NCBI GenBank assembly: GCA_023136735.1 | Contig: JAGLQQ010000032.1 | Coordinates: forward strand, 1-25,536 | Length of the DNA stretch: 25,536 nt | Source: Candidatus Omnitrophota bacterium | GTDB taxonomy: Bacteria; Omnitrophota; Gorgyraeia; B26-G9 | Reading direction: 5' to 3' | In this document: piece after piece, positions 1 to 5,383 of the stretch | Layout: each line of letters starts with the position of its first letter | Position numbering within the stretch: the stretch's first letter is position 1 | Position numbers and translations under genes: made by a program | Notes under the pieces: generated by a model | The model's input: only the letters and a program-made list of their open reading frames with translations | What the model was told of the DNA's origin: nothing | Databases searched by the model: none

Positions 1-299
1 AATAGGAACAAAAATAAGAGATGGTTTCATGGCTTTTAATCAATTGATTTGCATTTTTTTCTAATCCCTAAACCCTGTACGCTATACGCTAGTGTTTCTA
101 CACCTGGAACTTTTTTCGCTTTTTAAAAGGTTTTTGATGTGATTCGGTATGTTTTTGATAAAATAACACCATTTTTATGAAAATAATCCTGAAATTTGGA
201 AAAAAGTGGCAGAATTTGCAAGGTTAGTGTATACTAATATTAGGTGAAGTATGTATGAGGAAATGAGAATAGATGTATGAGTTATCTCTTTTACAGATA
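1..299. other. Non-coding left edge, no gene recognised
   Basis: AT-rich sequence with no convincing reading frame. It contains a short low-complexity stretch at 61-90 with the direct repeat TACGCTATACGCT, which resembles a degenerate repeat found in other intergenic gaps of this window (near 1540-1560 and, inverted, at 8744-8766). The right part probably holds the promoter of the riboswitch leader that follows. I see no RNA gene or mobile element. Confidence 0.6.
207..235 (+). promoter_or_regulatory. Possible promoter for the riboswitch-pilin transcript
   Basis: A good -10 hexamer, TATACT, lies at 230-235. There is no matching -35: the hexamer 17 bases upstream is TGGCAG. Transcription would start near 242, upstream of the structured leader. 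The position fits the leader, but the missing -35 makes this tentative. Confidence 0.3.
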
Positions 300-300
300 A

Positions 301-349
301 AGGCGAACTTCATGTGAGTGAAGGGCGTCTCATGGGTCGGAAGTTAAGG
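301..349 (+). ncRNA. Possible degenerate GEMM-like half-aptamer
   Basis: GGCGAAC (302-308) resembles the conserved GGGCAAAC of c-di-GMP-I aptamers. It is followed by a CTTCA/TGAAG hairpin (308-312 with 319-323), then GGGCGT and a GTCG/CGAC pairing (336-339 with 355-358). The order of elements mimics the aptamer just downstream, but the invariant GCAAAGC and GGGGTTACC boxes are absent or altered. It could be a decayed tandem aptamer or simply structured leader RNA. Confidence 0.25.
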
Positions 350-466
350 AGTCTCGACATCGGGATCTCAAGAAAAAAGAAAAATCGTTATTATAAATAA
401 GTAGTTTTTCTTGAGGCAAAGCTGCGGGTCTAAGAACGGATGATTAGACAGCGGGGTTACCGAGAA
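350..466 (+). ncRNA. c-di-GMP-I (GEMM) type riboswitch aptamer
   Basis: The 3' half carries the GEMM hallmarks: GCAAAGC at 416-422, then a stem GTCTAA (428-433) with TTAGAC (444-449), then AGCGGGGTTACCGA at 450-463, which matches the conserved 3' box of the Vc2-type aptamer. A second arm pairs CTCAAGAAAAA (367-377) with TTTTTCTTGAG (405-415). A closing helix TCTCG (352-356) with CGAGA (461-465) completes a three-way layout. The usual GGGCAAAC before the second arm is replaced by a diverged CGGGAT, so ligand identity (c-di-GMP or 3',3'-cGAMP) cannot be read from sequence. It is followed by an intrinsic terminator and a pilin gene. GEMM riboswitches are known to control pilus and surface-attachment genes. 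Confidence 0.8.
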
Positions 467-483
467 AAAGGGAAATCTAAATT

Positions 484-520
484 ACCGAACTATCTGTTAA
501 AGATGGGTCGGTTTTATTTT
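484..520 (+). terminator. Riboswitch-controlled intrinsic terminator
   Basis: ACCGA (484-488) pairs with TCGGT (508-512) and CTATCT (490-495) pairs with AGATGG (501-506), with one A-G mismatch between them and a GTTAA loop. TTTATTTT follows. The stem lies 20 bases after the GEMM aptamer and about 300 bases before the pilin start, so it is most likely the expression platform. TTACCGA occurs both in the aptamer (457-463) and at the base of this terminator (482-488), so the two copies could compete for TCGGT at 508-512. Confidence 0.75.
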
Positions 521-817
521 GTCTGAAAGTTTGAAGATTAATTGTGAGAGCTTGAATATTGTGATAGCAGATATGATGCGCTCAATAAGACCTCTCGATT
601 TATTCGAGGTCAATTCGTCCGCCAAGGCGGACTCATTGAAAGGAGGTGGAATACGGCAAGTAGAGTAAGGTTAATAGTCTCAGGGAACAAGGAGTAGTAA
701 CTCGACAACTTGGAGGGATGCATAATTGGTGATGAAGTGATCGACATCTCGGGGGATAATCGTTTAAAATGTAAGAATAGTTTTGATAAATATATAAAAA
801 ATAAGGGGAGGCATATA
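521..817 (+). other. Long untranslated leader of the pilin gene
   Basis: About 300 bases separate the terminator from the pilin start. I see hairpins but no confident gene. GACCTC (589-594) pairs with GAGGTC (606-611), and a 7-bp inverted repeat lies at 617-632. An AAGGAGGTGG Shine-Dalgarno-like stretch near 640-649 has no standard start codon at a suitable distance. A 31-codon frame at 573-668 has no ribosome binding site. The pilin itself uses the AGGGGAGG site just before 818. Confidence 0.5.
617..632. repeat. Short perfect inverted repeat
   Basis: GTCCGCC (617-623) and GGCGGAC (626-632) form a perfect 7-bp inverted repeat around AA. It is GC-rich against an AT-rich background and follows another hairpin (589-611). 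No T-run follows, so it is not an intrinsic terminator. It may be a small dispersed intergenic repeat or a leader RNA hairpin. Confidence 0.5.
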
Positions 818-1222
818 ATGAAGAGAAAAGGTTTTACATTGGTCGAACTTTTGATGGTAGTTATCATCATTGGTATATTGGTAACTCTAGCTGTACCGAA
901 CTATTATCGTTCAATTGAAAGAACTAAAGCAGGTAAGGCTAAGGCAGCTATGGATGCGATTAGAAAAGCTCAGCTTCAGTATCGTGCATTTAATGATGAG
1001 TATACAGTTGCTCTAGCTGATCTCGAAGCATATGATTTGCCGCTTGATTTATATGATGATGGTACCGATGGCGATTGGAATTATTCAATTACTGATAATA
1101 CCGCAAGCACGTTGGAAGTTACTGCTGCTAGAGATGGCGGTCCTAATGATGGCGAGACGCTTTTGATGGATCATGATGGACTTATTACTAACTCATTGCC
1201 TGTTCCTGAATGGGGTGCTTAA
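818..1222 (+). CDS. Type IV pilin-like / pseudopilin protein
   Basis: A 134-residue prepilin. The short basic leader MKRKG ends at the prepilin peptidase site G5|F6, and the mature protein begins FTLVE with the invariant Glu at +5. A hydrophobic helix follows (residues about 6-28), then a globular region with a WNYS segment. The ATG at 818 is chosen because AGGGGAGG lies just upstream and the leader has normal length. An in-frame TTG at 710 would add 36 residues and destroy the leader. The gene is monocistronic: a riboswitch and terminator precede it and a strong terminator follows. It resembles the second pilin at 23013 in its N-terminus and in a WxYS motif. It could be the major pilin or a pseudopilin. 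Regulation by a cyclic dinucleotide is inferred from the leader. Confidence 0.9.
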   Translation: MKRKGFTLVELLMVVIIIGILVTLAVPNYYRSIERTKAGKAKAAMDAIRKAQLQYRAFNDEYTVALADLEAYDLPLDLYDDGTDGDWNYSITDNTASTLEVTAARDGGPNDGETLLMDHDGLITNSLPVPEWGA

Positions 1223-1270
1223 TAGTAACGTAGTATCCTAGTAACGAAGGAGCATAATTGAAGTATTGGA

Positions 1271-1322
1271 CCACCAGCTTATTCTTAAGTATAATTACTT
1301 GGGAGAAGCTGGTGGTTTTTTT
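1271..1322 (+). terminator. Intrinsic terminator after the pilin gene
   Basis: CCACCAGCTT (1271-1280) pairs perfectly with AAGCTGGTGG (1306-1315) and is followed by a run of seven or more T. The loop is about 25 bases. It isolates the riboswitch-pilin transcript from the ParA gene downstream. Confidence 0.9.
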
Positions 1323-1323
1323 A

Positions 1324-1662
1324 AAAACTTATGGAAAGTTTTCAATTACTAAGGTATTATAATATATACAGTATAAAATTATAAGTGATAAATGATAAAT
1401 TATCTGTGTTTAAAAGTGTCAACTATTCTAGGATAAGACAATCTGAAAGTGGTAAGTTCTAAGAATTAAGTGAAAAGCGTAAAGTTAAACGTAAAAAAAC
1501 AGCAAAAACATTTATTTTACAACGTAGGGTTTTTTCATTCTATACGCGATACTAATTAAGAATTATTGATAACTAATAGTAATTGTGAAAAAGTGTCCTC
1601 GCTATAAAAAAGCGGGACAGGCAAATATTGCAGGATAAGACAAGTATAAAGGAGGCTTTACA
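1324..1662 (+). other. Intergenic region with a duplicated element before the ParA gene
   Basis: No gene is seen. TATAAT at 1358-1363 is a possible -10, but with no good -35 in the very AT-rich surroundings. The region contains two copies of a composite element. The first is AAAAGTGTC (1412-1420) and AGGATAAGACAA (1430-1441). The second is AAAAGTGTC (1589-1597) and AGGATAAGACAA (1632-1643). The second copy holds an extra hairpin between the halves. It lies just before the AAAGGAGG ribosome binding site (1648-1655) of the next gene. Confidence 0.6.
1589..1643 (+). repeat. Second copy of a direct-repeat element, with inserted hairpin
   Basis: AGGATAAGACAA (1632-1643) repeats exactly the sequence at 1430-1441, and both copies are preceded by TATT plus two variable bases and, further up, AAAAGTGTC. 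In this copy a hairpin lies inside: GTCC (1595-1598) and CGCT (1600-1603) pair with AGCG (1611-1614) and GGAC (1615-1618), with one bulged T. It overlaps the 5' leader of the ParA gene and could be a protein binding site or RNA element. Confidence 0.45.
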
Positions 1663-2796
1663 ATGCGAGTAATTGCTATTGCGAATCAAAAGGGTGGATG
1701 TGGTAAAACTACAACCGCTGTTAATCTTTCAGCTTGCTTGGCTCAGTTGAAAAAAAATGTTTTATTGATAGATCTTGATCCTCAGGGGCATGCTACATTA
1801 GGCCTTAATGTTAAACCTCAGGAGTTAAGCAAAACGATGTATAATGTTTTAACCCCTAGTACACAGAGCAAGGCTCGTTTAGATGAAATTATTATTCCTA
1901 TAACTGAAAAGCTTGATCTGGCTCCAGCAAATATTATGTTATCCGCGATTGAACAGGAACTCTCCGGTAAACCGGAAAGAGAAGCAAAACTTATGCAGGC
2001 AATTTCTTTGATGGTTACGAGTAAAACATATGACTATGTTATCATTGATTGTTCGCCTAGCTTGGGATTGTTAACTTTTAATGGATTGCGCGCATCAAAT
2101 GAACTTATTTCTCCGGTTGAGACAGGTTTCTATTCTTTACATGGGATAAGCCGTTTGCTTGAAATTGTAAAGTTGATAAGTAAACAGCTTAATTGTAAAA
2201 TCCAGGTGAATGCTTTGGTTACTATGTTTGACCGCAGAACTAAGTTTTCTCATGAGGTGAAAGAGGAAATAGGCAAGTATTTTTCCGGGTGTGTTTACAA
2301 AACGCTTATTAATAACAATGTAAAATTAAAAGAAGCCAGCAGCTATGGGCTGCCGGTTATTACTTATAATAAGCGCTGTAGAGGAGCAGAGGATTATACA
2401 ATGCTCGCTAAAGAAGTTGTTGCGCAGGAAAAAGCTAAAAAGACAGTCAATGTTGCTGCCCAAGCTAAGGAAGCACAGAACCAAAAGCAAGAAAATAATG
2501 CGGTTGCTCCAACTACACCACAGGCGTCTGTTGCTAAAAAAGGAGCTGTATTTACTTTTTACGCTGAAGATGCTAAGCATGTTGGGATTGCCGGGGATTT
2601 TAATGATTGGGTTAGTTCTACCCAAGAGCAGATGGAAAACATTGAAAAAGGTGTCTGGGCAAGAGTATTACATCTTGATCCGGGAAAATACCAGTATAAA
2701 TTTGTTGTTGATGGTAAATGGATAATTGACCCTAAGAACCCAAAAATCGAACGTGACCTTTCCGGTAATGTGAATTCATTGCTTGAAATAAAATAA
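1663..2796 (+). CDS. ParA-family ATPase fused to a glycogen-binding CBM48 domain
   Basis: Residues 1 to about 255 are a complete ParA/Soj-type ATPase. The deviant Walker A is KGGCGKTTT (10-18) with the signature Lys10 and P-loop Lys15, the switch region is DLDPQG (37-42), and the Walker B is VIIDCSP (about 128-134). A linker rich in Ala, Gln and Asn (about 255-290) leads to a C-terminal AMPK-beta type glycogen-binding module (about 293-377). That module keeps the four residues that contact glycogen in AMPK beta: Trp316 (FNDW), Lys346 (YKF), Trp353 (GKW) and Asn371 (GNVNS). ParA proteins position DNA or other cargo through ATP-dependent dimer formation on the nucleoid. The fusion suggests that glycogen or another alpha-glucan is the cargo or anchor, which is inference. 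The start is fixed by AAAGGAGG eight bases upstream. Typical ParA proteins end near residue 255, so the extra 120 residues are notable. Confidence 0.9.
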   Translation: MRVIAIANQKGGCGKTTTAVNLSACLAQLKKNVLLIDLDPQGHATLGLNVKPQELSKTMYNVLTPSTQSKARLDEIIIPITEKLDLAPANIMLSAIEQELSGKPEREAKLMQAISLMVTSKTYDYVIIDCSPSLGLLTFNGLRASNELISPVETGFYSLHGISRLLEIVKLISKQLNCKIQVNALVTMFDRRTKFSHEVKEEIGKYFSGCVYKTLINNNVKLKEASSYGLPVITYNKRCRGAEDYTMLAKEVVAQEKAKKTVNVAAQAKEAQNQKQENNAVAPTTPQASVAKKGAVFTFYAEDAKHVGIAGDFNDWVSSTQEQMENIEKGVWARVLHLDPGKYQYKFVVDGKWIIDPKNPKIERDLSGNVNSLLEIK

Positions 2797-2817
2797 ATTT
2801 ATTACCCGAGAATTGGA

Positions 2818-3729
2818 ATGAACAAGTTAAAAAAATTAGGTAAAGGCCTTGAGGATATTTCTTATCTGTTTCTCTCAACGGATGAAGAAAACACTTCTGT
2901 TGATGAACCCGCCGCTAAAAAAGAAGACCAAAGTGTGCCTGAGCTTTCGACAAAAAGTATCTGTTTGATAGGAAATTACTGTGATTACAGAGATGCTTTT
3001 GTGATTATCAATTTATCGCTTGCTTTGGCTCGTTTGGGCATGCGTATTGCCGTTGTCGATATTGATGAAAACCTTGCTTGTTTAAATTTCTTTTTAGGCA
3101 CAAAGCCGCATGAAGGAAACCAGAGTAATTCTGGAACAGTAATTCAAGAAGGTCCTCTGGGAGTAAAACTGGTTGGGTTGAATGCTTCAATAATCTCGCA
3201 ATTATCTCAGACTGAGAAAAAGACGAAGTTATCCTTAGAACTTGATGAATTAGAGGAAAATGCCGACCTGATTTTATTTAGCATCATGCCTAAGGATCTA
3301 GAAAATGCAATGCCCTTGATAAATAAGCAAATAGGAGAGTCACTAGTTTTGGTTTCTCCTGATAAGCAGGAGATGCTTAATGCTTATAAAATAATTAAAT
3401 TGATATTTCTTCATGATCCTTGGGCTAAGATAGGAGCGATTATTACTGAAATCGACCATATGTATGAGATAGATGCGGTGTATGATAAGATGTCGCATGT
3501 TGTTAAAAAGTATATAGACAAAGAGTTGTTCAAATATGGATTTCTATTTAAATTGAAGCTGGGTGTTGGTTCAAAAGCCAATATCGCATCTTTTTATGAT
3601 GCGGATTTAAGAGCCTGCATATCGAATATTGCTCAAATTATTATACTGCGTTTAAATCTTGAAAAATCAGAACCAAAATACAAGCAGATATCTAAAAGAA
3701 TGCTTACTAAATTTATGAATTTGAGGTGA
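2818..3729 (+). CDS. MinD/ParA-like protein lacking Walker A (pseudo-ATPase)
   Basis: A 303-residue protein with a deviant-Walker ATPase-like fold. After a short N-terminal segment, residues 47-95 follow the MinD pattern (beta strand, loop, an NLSLALA helix, AVVDIDEN, then FFLG). The P-loop position (about 51-62, GNYCDYRDAFVI) has no KGGxGKT signature, so ATP binding is probably lost. The N-terminus carries LKKLGKGLEDISYLFLS (residues 4-20), nearly identical to residues 40-56 of the DUF4912 protein at 5384. The gene follows the ParA-CBM gene after 21 bases and is probably cotranscribed. It may act as a regulatory or scaffold partner of that ATPase (inference). The Shine-Dalgarno is weak. Confidence 0.75.
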   Translation: MNKLKKLGKGLEDISYLFLSTDEENTSVDEPAAKKEDQSVPELSTKSICLIGNYCDYRDAFVIINLSLALARLGMRIAVVDIDENLACLNFFLGTKPHEGNQSNSGTVIQEGPLGVKLVGLNASIISQLSQTEKKTKLSLELDELEENADLILFSIMPKDLENAMPLINKQIGESLVLVSPDKQEMLNAYKIIKLIFLHDPWAKIGAIITEIDHMYEIDAVYDKMSHVVKKYIDKELFKYGFLFKLKLGVGSKANIASFYDADLRACISNIAQIIILRLNLEKSEPKYKQISKRMLTKFMNLR

Positions 3730-3731
3730 AC

Positions 3732-4412
3732 ATGACTACAGTCTTTCATAAGACTACTATCCCAAGAGAAAAGTTGAAAGATATAATTAAAAAAAATCCT
3801 CTTTCTTTAATGGAGGGACTGTCTTTTATTGATGAACAGATGGCTGCGGATGAGCAGGGAATTATTGATTTCCTCGGGTTGGATAAAGAGGGAAGATTAG
3901 TGCTTGTTGATTTTGACGCAAGTTTGAATGATGAAATGTTTATCACGGCTTTAAGTCAGATGCATTGGCTTGAGCAAAATAATGGTTTAATTAAAAGATT
4001 ATTTTTCAGTGAAAATGCTGACTTTTCTTTAAAACCTTATTTGCTTTTGGTTTCAAGTGGATTTTCCGGGAAATTAGTAACTGCTGCAAAGCAGATGAAA
4101 TCGCACGATATAAAATTAGTGGAATTTAAATATATTACCGCGCAGGAAAAAGAGGCAATAGTATTTGAAGAGGTCTTCACTAGTAAGAATCTATCCACGG
4201 TTATTTCTTCCTCTTTGGCGCAAGAGAAGATATCTCTTCAAGAAGAAAATATTCTACAAGAGGAAATACCCCTGGAAACTTCCTTCAAAGATGCCCAAGT
4301 GTCGGTAACTATACCAAAGTTAATCTTTGAAGATGTGTCTCTTAGCCAGGAAGAAATAGCTGAATTTATGGAGTTTGATAAGACGCTTGAAGAAAATAAA
4401 GCAGCCTCTTAG
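3732..4412 (+). CDS. Unknown protein with a degenerate NucS/DUF91-like nuclease fold
   Basis: 226 residues from the ATG at 3732, which is preceded by GAGGTG. A GTG at 3726 would overlap the previous stop and that ribosome binding site. Residues 40-62 read like the core of the PD-(D/E)xK fold in NucS/DUF91-type proteins: an acidic residue, GIIDFLGLDKEG (43-54), then LVLVDFD (56-62). The usual E-x-K is replaced by Asp60-Phe-Asp62, so catalysis is doubtful. A second half (about 75-140) continues the alpha/beta fold, and the C-terminus (about 145-226) is acidic and Glu-rich. It is tightly coupled to the pseudo-ATPase gene upstream, which suggests a shared function. I cannot assign a specific role, and the fold call rests on motif reading only. 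Confidence 0.65.
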   Translation: MTTVFHKTTIPREKLKDIIKKNPLSLMEGLSFIDEQMAADEQGIIDFLGLDKEGRLVLVDFDASLNDEMFITALSQMHWLEQNNGLIKRLFFSENADFSLKPYLLLVSSGFSGKLVTAAKQMKSHDIKLVEFKYITAQEKEAIVFEEVFTSKNLSTVISSSLAQEKISLQEENILQEEIPLETSFKDAQVSVTIPKLIFEDVSLSQEEIAEFMEFDKTLEENKAAS

Positions 4413-4463
4413 ATAACAGCCTGCCTCAACCATATTCACAATGACCCAAAAGGAAATCAATAC

Positions 4464-5231
4464 ATGATTACGGATAAAAATATATTATCAAGGGCAGCTT
4501 TTGGATATGTTTTAGGAGCATTTTGTGCGAATAATATAATTTGCGGGTTTTCAACAAGAGAGTTTAACTATGATTTGCGCGCTGTCTCTTCTCCTTTGGC
4601 AAAGCAAGAAATTTTACGCAATCGCCAGAACCTTTTTGAAAGTTTAAGCCTTAATATCCATAAGTCGGTTTTCATGGAACAGGTGCATGAGGCCAAGATC
4701 AAAACAATAAGCAATGCAGAGCAGGGTATGGGTGCCTGTGATTACGAAAGCAGTATCACTCAGACTGATGCGGTAATTACTTCTCTAAGTGAGACTCCAT
4801 TATGTATGCTTAGTGCTGATTGTTTTCCCTTGGTTTTTTGGCATCCGTCTGAGTCTGTTATCGGGATTGCCCATGCAGGATGGAGAGGATTAAAAGAAAG
4901 AATTGCTTTTAAAACTGCCATCAGGCTCCAAAAGACATATAAATGTCCTCCTGGGAAAATTAAGGTTTTTGTTGCCCCAGGCATACGCGTTTGTTGTTAT
5001 GAAGTAAATAGCGGCTTGCAACAGTATTTTCCGAACTTTATTTTCAGGTCTAAAGATAGATTTTATCTTGACCTGATAAAGGTAACTTTTTCGCAGTTGT
5101 CTGAGGCTGGCATTGCAAAAGAAAACATTATTGATAGTGCATTATGTACAAAATGCAATAAGACTGACCTATTTTCATTTAGGGGCCAAGACCAAAAAAA
5201 TAGGATGCTAAGTTTTGTGGCTCTAAAGTAA
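4464..5231 (+). CDS. pgeF: YfiH/LACC1-family purine nucleoside phosphorylase (polyphenol oxidase family)
   Basis: A 255-residue member of the multicopper-oxidase-like 'laccase domain' family, now known as zinc-dependent purine nucleoside phosphorylase/adenosine deaminase enzymes. In E. coli the member (YfiH/PgeF) also clears misincorporated L-Ser during peptidoglycan synthesis. The metal ligands are in place: His75 (EQVHEA), Cys120 (SADCFP) and His137 (HAGWRG). The family motif APGIRVCCYEV and the C-terminal FSFRG are also present. The length is typical. AAAGGA lies before the ATG. It sits 51 bases after the nuclease-like gene with no terminator between them, so it is probably in the same transcript, although no functional link is evident. 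Confidence 0.9.
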   Translation: MITDKNILSRAAFGYVLGAFCANNIICGFSTREFNYDLRAVSSPLAKQEILRNRQNLFESLSLNIHKSVFMEQVHEAKIKTISNAEQGMGACDYESSITQTDAVITSLSETPLCMLSADCFPLVFWHPSESVIGIAHAGWRGLKERIAFKTAIRLQKTYKCPPGKIKVFVAPGIRVCCYEVNSGLQQYFPNFIFRSKDRFYLDLIKVTFSQLSEAGIAKENIIDSALCTKCNKTDLFSFRGQDQKNRMLSFVALK

Positions 5232-5299
5232 ATAGCAGTAAGATGCTTGTAGCCAAAAATTGAGCTTTCAAACAGAAAATATATCCTGAAAATATATCC

Positions 5300-5326
5300 T
5301 TGACATTTACCTCTATTTGTAGTAAT
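5300..5326 (+). promoter_or_regulatory. Candidate promoter for the DUF4912 gene
   Basis: TTGACA (5300-5305) matches the -35 consensus exactly. AGTAAT (5321-5326) preceded by TGT forms an extended -10-like element at a short 15-base spacing. Transcription would start near 5333, about 50 bases before the ATG. Confidence 0.45.
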
Positions 5327-5383
5327 TTTTTAATCTGGAAGAGAAATAACCCAATTTAATAAAATGATAGTAGATGGAATAAT

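Noticed and set aside
207..220. Sigma-54-like promoter TGGCAG...TTGCA before the riboswitch
   Set aside because: The GG and GC dinucleotides are separated by 8 bases, while sigma-54 promoters require 10, and the spacing rule is strict.
573..668. 31-codon open frame in the pilin leader
   Set aside because: It has no ribosome binding site, spans two hairpins and resembles no protein I recognise, so it is probably chance.
710..817. Longer pilin reading frame starting at TTG 710
   Set aside because: It adds 36 residues before the short basic leader and would bury the prepilin cleavage site. The ATG at 818 has a strong ribosome binding site.
2345..2725. Overlapping plus-strand frame inside the ParA-CBM gene
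   Set aside because: It lies in a different frame over the linker and CBM codons and has a Leu/Lys-rich translation with no family features, so it is a shadow frame.
3726..3731. GTG start two codons before the chosen start of the nuclease-fold gene
   Set aside because: It lies within the GAGGTG ribosome binding site and the previous stop codon. The ATG at 3732 is better placed.
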